Notes: generated by a model from the sequence alone, not told the origin. Positions 1-12,940 are shown, numbered from the stretch's first letter. The stretch: DNA of 64,000 bases from Conchocele bisecta (GCA_029237695.1 CM055267.1:7586036-7650035); one strand, 5' to 3'. Numbers and translations: made by a program.

Positions 1-2255
1 TATTAGTACATGTAACTCCTGTCGAGGTATTGGATGGTCTCCGGTGTGGATAAGTATGTACCTGTTACTAGAGTCGAGGTATTGGATGGTCTCGGTGTGT
101 ATGTATGTACATGTTACTACTGTCGAGGTATTGGATGGTCTCGGTGTGTATGTATGTACATGTTACTACTGTCGAGGTATTGGATGGTCTCGGTGTGTAT
201 GTATGTACATGTTGCTCCTGTCGAGGTATTGGATGGTCTCGGTGTGTATGTATGTACATGTTACTACTGTCGAGGTATTGGATGGTCTCGTGAGTATTGT
301 ATGTACAGGTTACTAAGCTCCGAGGTATTGGATGGTCTCGGATGTGTATGTATGTACATGTACTACTGTCGAGGTATTGGATGGTCTCGGTGTGTATGTA
401 TGTACATGTTACTACTGTCGAGGTATTGGATGGTCTCGGTGTGTATGTATGTACATGTTACTACTGTCGAGGTATTGGATGGTCTCGGTGTGTATGTATG
501 TACATGTACTACGGTCGAGGTATTGATGGTCTCGGTGTGGTGTATGTACATGTTGCTCCTCGTCGAGGTATTGGATGGCTCTTGTGTATGTATGTTACAT
601 GTTACTACTGTCGAAGGTATTGGATGGTCTCGGTGTGTATGTATGTACATGTTACTACTGTCGAGGTATTGGATGGTCTCGGTGTGTATGCGGTGTGTAT
701 GTATGTACATGTTACTAGAGTCGAGGTATTGGATGGTCTCGGTGTGTATGTATGTACATGTTACTACTGTCGAGGTATTGGATGGTCTCGGTGTGTATGT
801 ATGTACATGTTACTACTGTCGAGGTATTGGATGGTCTCGGTGTGTATGTATGTACATGTTACTCCTGTCGAGTATTGGATGGTCCCTCGTGTGTAATGTA
901 AGTACATGGTACTCAGCTGTCTAGGTAATTGGATGGTCTCGGTGGTGGATGTATTGTACATGTTACTACTGTCGAGGTATGATGGTCTACTGGTAGTGTA
1001 TGTTATTACATGTTACTAAGTCGAGGTATTGGATGGTCTCGGTGTTGTAATTTGTATGTACATGTTACTACTGTCGATTTGGTATTGGATGGTCTCGGTG
1101 GTGTAATGTATGTATTTATGTTAGCTCCTGTCGAGGTATTGGATGGTCTCGGTGTGTATGTATGTACATGTTACTACTGTCGAGGTATTGGATGGTCTCG
1201 GTGTGTATGTATGTACGTACTAGATGTCGAGGTAATTGATGGTCCTCGTGTGTATGTATTGGTACATGTTACTCCTGTCGAGGTATTGGATGGTCTCGGT
1301 GTGTATGTATGTACATGTTACTCCTGTCGAGGTATTGGATGGTCTCGGTGTGTATGTATGTACATGTTACTAGAGTCGAGGTATTGGATGGTCTCGGTGT
1401 GTATGTATGTACATGTTACTACTGTCGAGGTATTGGATGGTCTCGGTGTGTATGTATGTACATGTTACTACTGTCGAGGTATTGGATGGTCTCGGAAGTT
1501 GTATTGTACATCGCTCCTGTCGGACTTATGGTTGCTCCGGTTTGTATATGTATGTGATTCACTGACAAGGTATTGGATGGTCCTCGGATGTGTATGTATG
1601 TACATGTTACTCCAGAGTCAAGATATTGGATGGTCTCGGTGTGGTAGTATAAGTACAATGTTCGCTAGGATGGTCTCGAGTATTGGTTACTGGAGGTCTC
1701 GGTGTGTATGTATGTACATGTTACAACTGTCGAGGTATTGGATTGGTCTCGTGTATGTATAAATGTACATGTTACTACTAGTCGGTATTGTATGGTCTCG
1801 CTCGTCGGTGTGGTATGTATGTACATGTTCACTACTGTCGAGGTATTCGATGGTCTCGGTGTGTATGTATGTACATGTTACTCCTGTCGAGGTATTGGAT
1901 GGTCTCGGTGTGTATGTATGTACATGTTACTCCTCCGAGGGTCTTGATGGTCTCGGTGGTGTATTGGATGGTACAGTTACTATTGGTCGTAGTATTGGTA
2001 TGGTCCTCGGTGTTGTATGTATGACAGGTGCCTCCTGTTCTAGGTATTGGATGGTCTCGGTGTGTATGGATGTACATGTTACTACTGTCGAGGTATGGAT
2101 GTCATCGTGGATGGTATATGTTACATGTAGAGGTGGTCTCAGTGTAGTATCATGTTGCTACCTGTCGAGGTGGATGGTCTCGTGTAGGGTATGAGTACAT
2201 ACTACTGCGAGGTATTGGATGGTCTCGGTGTGTATGTATGTACATGTTACTAGAG
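1..2255. repeat. Satellite array, 49-bp unit
   Basis: A tandem array of a 49-bp unit built around tgtcgaggtattggatgg and gtgtgtatgtatgtacatg. Start-to-start distances of exactly 49 are seen at 112, 161 and 210. About 45 units fit, and the array runs off the left edge of the window. Clean blocks (105-290, 600-860, 1260-1490) alternate with blocks full of one-base insertions and deletions. Three of every period give long open frames on both strands; these are artefacts of the repeat. The array ends at about 2255, where a different repeat begins. Confidence 0.97.
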
Positions 2256-2849
2256 TCAATCAGACTTAGGGTTGGGCAGATTGGTACTTAAGAACTTTTT
2301 AACATTGAATTTACAAAAACTTTATTGCAAACTTAGTTGACCTTGAGCATGTAGGCCATACGGGTGGGCTATAGAATGGATGTACGAATAGTGATACACC
2401 AGTATGTGAAGTTTCAAGTCAATTGGACTTACTAGGGTTGTGGAGATATTGGGTACTGGTACTTAAAAACTATAACGTAGATATTACAAAAACATTGTAA
2501 TGCAAAGTAAATTGACCTTGACCTTGGGCATGGGGCTGCATGTGTGGTGTATGCAATGAAAGAACGGATAATGATACAGGTCTGTGAAGTTTCACGTCAA
2601 TAGGACTTAGGGTTGTGGACATTGTGGTTACATTTAAACATTAACGCAGATTTTACAAGAAAAACTTTAACACAAATTTGAAGCCATTTGACCTTGATCT
2701 TGGGCATGTGGACTACATCGGTGGGCTGTATAATGAATAAATAGGAAACATTGTATGTGTGAAGTGAATGGTTTGGTGAACAAGGTAGAACTTGTACTTC
2801 GTTTATATGCAGATAAATTTGATTCACACCTCAATGATTCTAGACAACT
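2256..2849. repeat. Degenerate tandem repeat, about 163-178 bp unit
   Basis: Three diverged copies begin near 2255, 2418 and 2596 with gtcaat-ggacttagggttgtgg. Each continues through a tract with tttacaaaaac and then ttgaccttgaccttgggcatg. The unit resembles the tandem cores of the element families further on and may be a truncated member. A fragment of a similar unit recurs near 3436-3485. Confidence 0.7.
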
Positions 2850-3268
2850 ACTGTCCGTTTCACGAAACCTGCCCAAATTTTACAGCCATATAAACAATGC
2901 AATAATATTATTATTTTCGATAATATTAAATTAAATTAAAATTCAAGAATTAGCCTTCTTTTTATTTCGTTAAATTTGGTCCAATATTGATTTTATTACG
3001 AAAATACAATTTCCCCATGTTAAATCCCCATAGACATCTTCACAGTTCATTTTTCGACTCCTCCTCCAGGTTCTTTTTTCCCCATGTTAAATTCCCGTAG
3101 AGAACTCATTTTTCGCAATAAAATCAATATTGGACCAAATTTCACGAAATAAAAAGTTGGCTCCTTCTTAAATTTTGCTATAATTTAATACTATCGAAAA
3201 AAATATTGTTTTTGAATTGTTTATATGGCCGTAAAATTTGGACAGGTTTCGTGAAACAGACAGTAGAC
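2850..3268. mobile_element. Long-TIR foldback/MITE
   Basis: A foldback element. The left arm starts at ctgtccgtttcacgaaacct (about 2851) and the right arm ends with gtttcgtgaaacagacagta (about 3267). The two arms are inverted copies of each other for roughly 150 bp, including cacgaaacctgcccaaattt and ggtccaatattgattttatt. The centre holds two ccccatgttaaat-ccc segments. There is no coding capacity. A copy of the right arm alone lies at 15767-15966. Confidence 0.88.
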
Positions 3269-4013
3269 GGGACAAATGAATCAGCTGTCATAGGACATGT
3301 ACCTGGTATTTCCACGGGCAGGTGTATTCTGAATGGTATCAGTCGATTCCCAATACTCAGAGGAGCTGCAAGCAAAATAAGAAATCAGTACCACTGATGG
3401 ATGTACCCCGCCAAAAAAAACTTCAATGCAGTTTTGACCTTCACCTTGAGCACACAGGCCACATGGGTGGGCTATAACATGACAATACAGTTAGGCAGAC
3501 ACACAGACATAATAAAATGGCAACACATGTATACATGGGGCGTGTATCGAATCTTTCCTGTAAAACATAAAATATAGAGGGTTCACAGTCTAGTACATTG
3601 AGATAAAGCATCAACAGGATTTTATTTTGTCATGCATATTGGAATATGTTCCCACCAGGCTTAAAACGGGGCATGGTAAAGCCAGATAAAAGGTCACATT
3701 TAGTGGTTAAAACTTTGAAAAAGGGTCACCTTCAGCACACGCTAAAAAAATATTTTTAATATTCCTTGAAAATTACATCATTTTGGTTGAATAATGATAA
3801 TGCATGTAATGGTGTCTGATCAAATTGTAACAAGAACTGGCATCGTTAAACGAAGCAAATCACCCCTCTGGCAGCCTTAATTAAAACAATCAAGTCCTCA
3901 GTGACATTGACCATGGGCGGTTGGATGTGGGTCGTATGCAAAACGAAGCACCATCCCTAGACACACATTGTGGCCAAATATTATCAAAATCAGTGCAGAG
4001 GTTCATGTGTTAT
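3269..4013. other. Gene-free repeat remnants
   Basis: No gene is supported. 3420-3500 holds a fragment of a gaccttcaccttgagcacac unit. 3902-4003 resembles one diverged unit of the family B2 core (ggatgtgggtcgtatgcaaa, then atccctagacacacattg). The rest is A/T-rich and unrecognised. Confidence 0.5.
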
Positions 4014-4772
4014 AGAACAAGAGTTGTCAGAGGACAACGAAGCGCGCCCGGTGGCAGCAAAGGAACCGAGGGCACATTTGAACGTGGATTTGCCACAGCA
4101 CAGTAGAGGACCCTTGGAGCAATGCGTGTGTGAAATATGTAGCAAATCCAAGCAAGGAAACAGAAAATATAGGCCATTATTTACCCGAGCGACTGAGCGT
4201 TAAGGTTTCAATTTGCACAAAGTATGTGACCTTGACCCTGGGCTTGGAAGGGGAGGCACGGATGTGGATTTGCCACAGTGCAGTAGAGGACCCTTGGAGC
4301 AATGCGTGTGTGAAATATGAAGCAAATCCAAGCAAGGAAACAGAAAATATAGGCCATTATTTACCCGAGCGACGGAGCGTTAAGGTTTCGAGATGCACAA
4401 AGTATGTGACCTTGTCCCTGGGCTTAGAAGGGGCGGCACGGATGTGGATTTGCCACAGTGCAGTAGAGAATCCTTGGAGCAATGCGTGTGTGAAATATGA
4501 CGCAAATCCAAGCAAGGAAACAGAAAATATAGGCCAATATAATTTTTGAAGACGGACGGACGCACGTTCCTACGAATGGATACTTGTTGGGTTTTTACTG
4601 TATAAAAAATACCCAAAAATACCCAACACTAACCCTAACCCTATCCAATAAGACCCCTAAAAAGCTTGCCCAGAAAACAAGAGATTTGTTGGGTACTTTT
4701 GTACCCAACAAGTGCCCTCACGTTTGCCCGGACGGACAGACGGACGCCTACGACGCCGAGGGTATGCCATAA
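4014..4772 (+). mobile_element. Family D element, copy 1 (fixed ends, 180-bp tandem core)
   Basis: The left end is aacaagagttgtcagaggac, a hairpin (gttgtc-agag-gacaac), followed by gaagcgcgcccggtggcag. The core has about three units of exactly 180 bp (gtggatttgccaca at 4084, 4264 and 4444), each carrying tgaccttg. The right end is gacgcctacgacgccgaggg then tatgccataa. It shares its ends with the larger copy at 5277-11565, although its core units are closer to family A. Open frames across it are repeat artefacts. Confidence 0.7.
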
Positions 4773-5276
4773 ATGAAAGGTGTTGATAATGTACATGTAC
4801 GTACGCACATGGACTAACGCTATATCACCTCTTGTCTATTGGCGAGGGGATAATAATGCAGTAAAAGAACTTTACATTGCGGGCAAGTACCTTCAAGTTC
4901 GAGCAGCTTAACATCCTCATAGTTTATGTAGTCCTTGCGTTCCCGAAAACATTCGCTAGTATCTGCATCCTTCTGCAGCTGATAACAGACTGCAATGGGA
5001 ATACAACCATGGTAAAACATAAAATATTAAAAAGATTGATTTTTTAGGGTAGTGACTCGTAAACTGTTAAAAATAAGTAATTGAAGTCCAACAAGAGTTT
5101 CGAAGGTCACAATATACGCCCGTCGAGGCAAGGCCAGTCAACAAGGGGAGATAACTCACTGAAAATCAATGGGTTTCTTCGTCTTGCTGTGATAAACATG
5201 TATACAAAATTTGGTTACGATCGATGAAGTGGAACTTGAGTAATTACGTGGACAAGGAAACAGAGTGCGAAAATTA
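4773..5276. other. Spacer with dispersed repeat
   Basis: No gene is seen. 5145-5262 (gggtttcttcgtcttgctgt, gataaacatgtatac) is related to 11590-11710. The two related segments lie on either side of the family D element. Confidence 0.5.
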
Positions 5277-5583
5277 ACAAGAGTTGTCAGAAGACAACGA
5301 AGCTCGCCTGTTGGCAGCCTTCACTCAAACTTGGCACAGTTGCATAAAAAAACATGAATATTATATATAATTGACCTTGGGTTAAGGGGCGTGCGGTGGA
5401 CATTGACATTGGGGTCAGTGGTGCAAGGTGGGTCGTGGGTTTGCTATAGCATAATATAGCATATTAAGATGAACACACTAAGTTGGTGATTTTCTACAGC
5501 ATGATAGCTATTCACATGAGGAATGCATGTATGAATGTGCTAAGTTTGTGACCTTGGGGAAAGGGGTGGGGGGGGGGTCATGG

Positions 5584-7340
5584 ATTTGCTGTAGCACAAT
5601 AGAGGATCATCAGATGAATGCCTGTATGAAATATCAAAGCGTGGGTTTGCTATAGCATAATATAGCATATCAAGATGAATGCATTTATGAAATATCAATG
5701 CGCCCCCTGAAAACAGAAGTAAAACAAAATTTAACCCAACGTTAAGTTTATGAACGCACTAAGTTGGTGATTTTCTACAGCATGAAGCATGATAGCTATT
5801 CACATGAGGAATGCATGTATGAATGTGCTAAGTTTGTGACCTTGGGTAAAGGGGTGAGGGGGGGGTGGGTCATGGATTTGCTGTAGCACAATAGAGGATC
5901 ATCAGATGAATGAATGCATGTATGAACTAGAAATGTGGCCTGTCGGCACACAAATGCCCCCGCTGGCAGCCAAAGAAAACGAGGCATATTTGATTATAAG
6001 CCATTTACCCGAGCGTTAAGGTTTCAAAAGCACCAAGTCTGTGACCTTGACCCTGGGCTTAGCGGGGGCGGGAGAATGTGCATTTGTCACAGGGCGGTAG
6101 AGGACCATTGGAGCAATGCGTGTGTGAAATGTGAAGCAGATCCGAGCAAGGAAACAGAAATTATAAGCCATTTACCCAGCGTTAAGGTTTCGAAAGCACC
6201 AAGTCTGTGACCTTGACCCTGGGCTTAGCGGGGGCGGGACGAATGTGCATTTGTCACAGGGCGGTAGAGGACCATTGGAGCAATGCGTGTGTGAAATGTG
6301 AAGCAGATCCGAGCAAGGAAACAGAAATTATAAGCCATTTACCCAGCGTTAAGGTTTCGAAAGCACCAAGTCTGTGACCTTGACCCTCGGCTTATCGGGG
6401 GCGGGACGAATGTGCATTTGTCACAGGCCGGTATAGGACCATTGGAGCAATGCGTGTGTGAAATGTGAAGCAGATCCGAGCAAGGAAACAGAAATTATAA
6501 GCCATTTACCCAGCGTTAAGGTTTCGGGACGTACGTACGTACGTATTTGCTGTAGCACAATAGAGGATCATCAGATGAATGCCTGTATGAAATATCAAAG
6601 CGTGGGTTTGCTATAGCATAATATAGCATATCAAGATGAATGCATGTATGAAATATCAATGCGCCCCCTGAAAACAGAAGTAAAACAAAATTTAACCCAA
6701 CGTTAAGTTTATGAACGCACTAAGTTGGTGATTTTCTACAGCATGAAGCATGATAGCTATTCACATGAGGAATGCATGTATGAATGTGCTAAGTTTGTGA
6801 CCTTGGGTAAAGGGGTGAGGGGGGGGGGGTGGGTCATGGATTTGCTGTAGCACAATAGAGGATCATCAGATGAATGAATGCATGTATGAACTAGAAATGT
6901 GGCCTGTCGGCACACAAATGCCCCCGCTGGCAGCCAAAGAAAACGAGGCATATTTGATTATAAGCCATTTACCCGAGCGTTAAGGTTTCGAAAGCACCAA
7001 GTCTGTGACCTTGACCCTGGGCTTAGCGGGGGCGGGACGAATGTGCATTTGTCACAGGGCGGCAGAGGACCATTGGAGCAATGCGTGTGTGAAATGTGAA
7101 GCAGATCCGAGCAAGGAAACAGAAATTAGAAGCCATTTACCCAGCGTTAAGGTTTCGAAAGCACCAAGTCTGTGACCTTGACCCTCGGCTTATCGGGGGC
7201 GGGACGAATGTGCATTTGTCACAGGCCGGTAGAGGACCATTGGAGCAATGCGTGTGTGAAATGTGAAGCAGATCCGAGCAAGGAAACAGAAATTATAAGC
7301 CATTTACCCAGCGTTAAGGTTTCGGGACGTACGTACGTAC
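5584..7340. repeat. Tandem segmental duplication of about 961 bp
   Basis: The segment starting atttgctgtagcacaatag at 5584 is repeated from 6545, an offset of 961, rising to 963 after a G run. The match continues through the family D core and the left end of family A. The junction at about 6540-6545 joins a cgtacgtacgt tract directly to core sequence, which removed the right end of the first family A copy. The second copy contains fewer family A units. Confidence 0.85.
5927..6543 (+). mobile_element. Family A element, copy 1 (right end lost)
   Basis: The left end is ctagaaatgtggcctgtcgg, then gcccccgctggcagccaaag. About three units of 167 bp follow (gtgcatttgtcacagg at 6078, 6245 and 6412). 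Each unit has ggagcaatgcgtgtgtgaaa, gcgttaaggtttcgaaagc and gtgaccttgaccctgggc. The element stops in gacgtacgtacgtacgt at the duplication breakpoint, so the usual hairpin right end is absent. Confidence 0.85.
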
Positions 7341-7396
7341 GTACGGACGCCGGTAACACTATATGCCCCCCTCACCATTCGGTGGCGGGGGCATAA
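6890..7396 (+). mobile_element. Family A element, copy 2 (complete)
   Basis: It has the same left end as copy 1, two 167-bp units, a cgtacgtacgtacgta tract, and then the right end gacgccggtaacactatatg. A hairpin (tatgccccc-tcacc, attc, ggtgg-cgggggcata) follows. It interrupts a family D core: the flanks atgcatgtatgaa and atatcaaagcgttccctg are contiguous in undisturbed units. Confidence 0.88.
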
Positions 7397-7568
7397 ATAT
7401 CAAAGCGTTCCCTGTAAAGAAACAGAAGTTCTAAGACATTTACCCCAACGTTATTTTTAAGTTTATGAATGTGCTAAGTTTGTGACCTTGACCTTGGGGA
7501 AAGGGGTGGGAGGTGGGTCATGGATTTGCTATAGTACGATAGAGTTTCATCAGATGAATGCATGTATG

Positions 7569-9025
7569 AACTAGAAATGTGGCCTGTCGGTACACGAATG
7601 CCCCCGCTGGCAGCCAAAGAAAACAAGGCATATTTGAATGTGGATTTGTCACAGGGTGGCAGAGGACCATTGGAGCAATGCGTGTGTGAAATGTGAAACA
7701 GATCCGAGCAAGGAAACAGAAATTATAAGCCATTTACCCGAGCATTAAGGTTTCAAACGCACCAAGTCTGTAACCTTGACCCTGGGCTTGGCGGGGGCGG
7801 GACGAATGTGGATTTGTCACAGGGTGGCAGAGGACCATTGTAGCAATGCGTGTGTGAAATGTGAAGCAGATCCGAGCAAGGAAACAGAAATTATAAGGTA
7901 TTTACCCAGCGTTAAGGTTTCGAACGCACCAAGTATGTGACCTTGACCCTGGGCTTGGCGGGGGCGGTACGAATGTGGATTTATCACAGGTTGACAGAGG
8001 ACCATTGGAGCAATGCGTGTGTGAAATGTGAAGCAGATCCGAGCAAGGAAACAGAAATTATAAGGCATTTACCCAGCGTTAAGGTTTCGAACGCACCAAG
8101 TCTGTGACCTTGACCCTGGGCTTAGCGGGGGCGGCACGAATGTGGATTTGTCACAGGGTGGCAGAGGACCATTGGAGCAATGCGTGTGTGAAATGTGAAG
8201 CAGATCCGAGCAAGGAAACAGAAATTATAAGGCATTTACCCAGCGTTAAGGTTTCAAAATCACCAAGTCTGTAACCTTGACCCTGGGCTTGGCGGGGGCG
8301 GGACGAATGTGGATTTGTCACAGGGTGGCAGAGGACCATTGGAGCAATGCGTGTGTGAAATGTGAAGCAGATCCGAGCAAGGAAACAGAAATTATAAGGT
8401 ATTTACCCAGCGTTAAGGTTTCGAACGCACCAAGTCTGTGACCTTGACCCTGGGCTTGGCGGGGGCGGCACGAATGTGGATTTGTCACAGGTTGGCAGAG
8501 GACCATTGGAGCAATGCGTGTGTGAAATGTGAAGCAGATCCGAGCAAGGAAACAGAAATTATAAGGCATTTACCCAGCGTTAAGGTTTCGAACGCACCAA
8601 GTCTGTGACCTTGACCCTGGGCTTGGCGGGGGCGGCACGAATGTGGATTTGTCACAGGTTGGCAGAGGACCATTGGAGCAATGCGTGTGTGAAATGTGAA
8701 GCAGATCCGAGCAAGGAAACAGAAAATTATAAGGCATTTACCCAGCGTTAAGGTTTCGAACGCACCAAGTCTGTGACCTTGACCCTGGGCTTAGCGGGGG
8801 CGGCACGAATGTGGATTTGTCACAGGGCGGTAGAGGACCATTGGAGCAATGCGTGTGTGAAATGTCAAGCAGATCCGAGCAAGGAAACAGAAATTATAAG
8901 CCATTTACCCGAGTGTTAAGGTTTTGTACGTACGTACGGACGTACGTACGTTACAACGTACGTTACGTACGTACGGACGCCGGTAACACTATATGCCCCC
9001 TCACCATTCGGTGGCGGGGACATAA
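7569..9025 (+). mobile_element. Family A element, copy 3 (long core)
   Basis: It starts ctagaaatgtggcctgtcgg, carries about eight 167-168 bp units, and ends with an expanded gtacgtacggacgtacgt tract. The fixed right end gacgccggtaacactatatg and the hairpin come last. It is again flanked by family D core. The unit count differs from copies 1 and 2 while the ends stay constant. Confidence 0.88.
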
Positions 9026-11565
9026 ATATGAAGGTATTCCCTGTAAATAAACAGAAGTTGCACAACATTTACCCCAACATTAAGTTTATGAATGTGCTAG
9101 GTTTGTGACCTTGACCTTGGGGTAAGGGTTGGGTGGTGAGTCATGGATTTGCTACAGCATGATAGAGGGTCATCTGAGGAATGCATGTATGAAATATCAA
9201 GGCGTTCCATGAAAGAAAACAGATGTTATAAGACATTTACCACAATATTAAGTTTATGAATGTGCTAGGTTTGTGACCTTGACATTGGGGTAAGGGATGG
9301 GCGGTGGGTCATGGATTTGCTATAGCACGATTGAGTATCATCAGATGAATCCATGTATGAAATATGAAGGCGTTCCCTGTAAATAAACAGAAGTCACACA
9401 ACATTTACCCTAACGTTAAGTTTATGAACATGCTAAGTTTGTGATCTTGACCTTGGGGTAAGGGTTGGGTGGTGGGTTCTGGATTTGCTACAGCATGATA
9501 GATGGTCATCTGAGGAATGCATGTATGAAATATCAAGGTGTTCCATGAAAGGAAACAGATGTTATAAGACATTTGGGGTGGGCGGTGGGTCATGATTCGC
9601 TATAGCACGATAGAGTATCATCAGATGAATACATGTATGAAATATCAGGTCGAAAGGAAATGCGTTAAGACATACCCCAACGTTAGGTTTGAATGTGCTG
9701 TTTGTGACCTCGATTGAGGGGTGTGGGTCATGATTTGTTAAGCACGATAGAGTATCATCAGATGAATGCATGTATGAATATCAAGGCTCCATGAAGGAAA
9801 TAGAGTTAAGACATTTACCCCAAGTTGATTTATGAATGTGTATGTTTGTGACCTCGACCTTGGGGAAAGGGGTGGGGGTGGGTCATGGATTTAGCAGATA
9901 GAGTATCACAGATGAATCATGTATGAAATATCAAGGCGTTCCATGAAAGGAAATAGATGTTAAGACATTTACCCCAACGTTGAGTTTATGAATGTGCTAT
10001 GTTTGTGACCTCGACCTTGGGGAAAGGGGTGGGGGTGGGTCATGGATTTGCTATAGCACAATAGAGTATCATCAGATGAATGTATATAAGAAATATCAAG
10101 ACGTTCCCTGTAAAGAAACAGAAGTTATAAAAAGACATTTACTCCAACGTTAAGTTTATGATGTTGATCTTGGGGAAAGGGGTGGGGGGAGGGGGTCATG
10201 GATTTGCTGTAGCACAATAGAGGATCATCAGATGAATGCATGTATGAAATATCAAAGTGTTCCCTGTACCGAAACAGAAGTTACACAACATTTACCCCAA
10301 CGTTAAGTTTATGAACATGCTAAGTTTGTGACCTTGACCTTGGGGTAAGTGTTCGGTGGTGGGTTGTGGATTTGCTACAGCATGATAGAGGGTCATCTGA
10401 GGAATGCATGTATGAAATATCAAGGCGTTCCATGAAAGGAAACAGATGTTATAAGATATTTATCCCAAAGTTAAGTTTATGAATGTACTAAGTTTGTGAC
10501 CTTGACCCTGGGGTAAGGGGTGGGCGGTGGGTCATGAATTTGCTATAGCACGATAGAGTATCATCAGATGAATGCATGTATGAAATATCAAGGTGTTCCA
10601 TGAAAGGAAACAGATGTTATAAGACATTTACCCCAACGTTAAGTTTATGAATGTGCTATGTTTATGACCTTGACCTTGGGGAAAGGAGTGGGGGTGGGTC
10701 ATGGATTTGCTATAGCACGATAGAGTATCATCAGATGAATGCACGTATGAAATATCAAGGTGTTCCCTGTAAATAAACAGAAGTTATAAAAAGACATTTA
10801 CTCCAACGTTAAGTTTATGATGTTGATCTTGAGGAAAGGGGTGGGGTGGGGGGGGGGGGGTGGGGGTGGGGGTCATGGATTTGCTATAGCACGATAGAGT
10901 ATCATCATATGAATGCAAGTTTGAAATATCAAAGCGTTCCCTGTAAAGAAACAGAAGTTACACAACATTTACACCAACGTTAAGTTTATGAACATGCTAA
11001 GTTTGTGACCTTGATCTTGGAACAAAGGTTGGGTGGTTGGTGGGTTGTGGATTTGCTACAGCATGATAGAGGGTCATCTGAGGAATGCATGTATGAAATA
11101 TCAAGGCGTTCCATGAAAGAAAACAGATGTTATAAGACATTTACCCCAACGTTATTTTTAAGTTTATGAATGTGCTAAGTTTGTGACCTTGACCTTGGGG
11201 GAAAGGGGTGGGAGGTGTGTCATGGATTTGCTATAGTACGATAGAGTTTCATCAGATGAATGCATGTATGAAATATGAAGGTATTCCCTGTAAATAAACA
11301 GAAGTTAAACAACATTTACCCCAACGTTAAGTTTATGAATGTGCTAGGTTTGTGACCTTGACCTTGGGGTAAGGGTTGGATGGTGGGTCATAGATTTGCT
11401 ACAGCATGATAGAGGGTCATCTGAGGAATGCATATATGAAATAACAAGGTGTTCCATGAAAGGAAACAGAAGTTATAAGACATTTACCCAACGTTAAGTT
11501 TGTGGACGCCGACGACGCCGGGGGTATGCCATAAGCTCTTATGCACTTCGTGCAGGCGAGCTAAA

Positions 11566-12016
11566 AATGGCCACCAAGGGTAGATAAGTAATCGGAAATT
11601 TTAAATCAAAATCAATAGGCTTCTTCGTCTTGCCGTGATAAACATGTATACCGAATTTGGTTACAATCAATCAAGTAGATCTCTAGTTATTGCGTGGACA
11701 AGCTGTGTCCGCCCGCCACCCGTCCGTACAAGATGAATACATAATACGTCCCGTTTTTTCCAAACGGGCGTATAAAAAGTAGGCCAAGTTTAAATGAATG
11801 TCGCTAATATACAGCAGTTCACAATGAGTAGAAAAGGTGGTCTGTCGACGCACTTAAGGCCCCTATTTGAGAAACTCTTACAAAAAAAAAAATAAAAAAT
11901 AAACAGACAGACGGACGGACAGACGTATGATGAGTAGCGAGCGCAATTGTAGTAATGTGGAAGGATGTATCGTTACTAAGTAATGCATCCAAGTCCATCC
12001 ATCCGTATGTCCCGAC
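11566..12016. other. Spacer, no gene seen
   Basis: Holds a copy of the dispersed repeat also at 5145-5262, a poly-A tract near 11881 and a gacagacggacggacagacg tract. Nothing coding is supported. Confidence 0.5.
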
Positions 12017-12122
12017 ACCTTAACGCTCGTTTCCTTACACGGATCATCTTGATATTTCACACACCCATTGCTCTAATGGTCCTCTACCGCCCTGCGACAA
12101 ATCCACGATCGTACATTTCTAG
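12017..12122 (-). repeat. Family A fragment, inverted
   Basis: On the minus strand this reads as part of a family A unit (caatgggtgtgtgaaat, tagaggaccattagagcaat, ggatttgtcgcag). It ends in the left-end word ctagaaatgt. Confidence 0.7.
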
Positions 12123-12775
12123 TTTCAAATTTGTTTGCTTTGTTTGCCGAGTTATTCCCTATTTTACATGTACATGTATAGCGGAAATACATGCAATACA
12201 TTCAGTAATCCATTTGCAAAAATAAACTATGCATTGAATTTGAAATATGGTGGAAAATACACACAAAGCTTATCTGGAGCCCTGAGTCCTCTGTCATACA
12301 GTGACAACTCTCTGATCGCCAGTTATGCTAATTGCAAGGTCACACCTTAGGAAATTACGGGCATGGGACCACTCAGGCAGTATTCCATGTGCCCTTGCTT
12401 ACTGAATTGTCTAGTTAGGGCATCACCGTTTCGCCCTGTCTGAACATCTGTCTGTCCGTCCGTTTATTATTTGAAAGTTTTTGTAAGAGTTTCTGAAATA
12501 ACCTATAATTTCTTTTTTCCTACAGCTAACAGGGTTTGCTTTTTCCAGTTCAAATAAGTGAATTTCAGCTTTATTAAAAGCATTATACTCCACAGTTTGA
12601 AAATCAATCAGTATTTTTAAATTGTTGTGCGTATTTTGTAATGCCATTTTTAACTAGATGTACGCATTCAGCATATCATGCCCGCTGAGGTAATTGATGG
12701 TCCCAGTCAATCGGCTCCGGCTTGCGGAGATATTTGGCACTTAAAAACTCAGCAAATGCCACATGCACAGACGCA
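12123..12775. other. Spacer, no gene seen
   Basis: A/T-rich, with no supported feature apart from a possible element boundary near 12655 (ctagatgtacgcattcagca). Confidence 0.4.
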
Positions 12776-12930
12776 TGCAAAACGCCGAGACTGTACATGC
12801 CGAGACTGTGCATGTGCCGAGACTGTACATGCCGAGACTGCATGGTACATGCCGAGACTGTACTGTACATGCCGAGACTGTACATGCCGAGACTGTACTG
12901 TACATGCCGAGACTATACATGCCGACTGCG
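12776..12930. repeat. 15-bp minisatellite
   Basis: Imperfect tandem copies of gccgagactgtacat, with occasional gtact or atggt interruptions. Overlapping open frames rich in Cys, Arg and Asp, or His and Ser, come from the repeat and are not genes. Confidence 0.9.
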
Positions 12931-12940
12931 AGCGTGATAA

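Larger units (their letters stand above)
5277..11565 (+). mobile_element. Family D element, copy 2, large, with nested family A insertions
   Basis: The left end, aacaagagttgtcagaagac then gaagctcgcc, matches copy 1. The right end, gacgacgccgggggtatgcc then ataagctc, closes at about 11560 with a gcacttcgtgc hairpin. The core is many diverged units of about 180 bp with gtttgtgaccttgaccttgg, tggatttgctatagcac, atcagatgaatgcatgtatg and ttaccccaacgttaagttta. Three family A copies interrupt the core. No coding capacity is visible. Confidence 0.75.

Noticed and set aside
34..2194. Several long open frames rich in Cys, Tyr, Val and Gly on both strands
   Set aside because: They are translations of the 49-bp satellite. 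The period is not a multiple of three, so all frames cycle, and no domain is present.
1..2255. CRISPR-like regular repeat array
   Set aside because: Units are contiguous with no unique spacers, and the surrounding sequence is eukaryotic.
3206..3397. Opposed open frames at the foldback element
   Set aside because: They lie in the inverted arm of the MITE and have no coding signature.
4625..4650. Telomere-like aaccctaaccct
   Set aside because: Only two or three units; no array and no chromosome end context.
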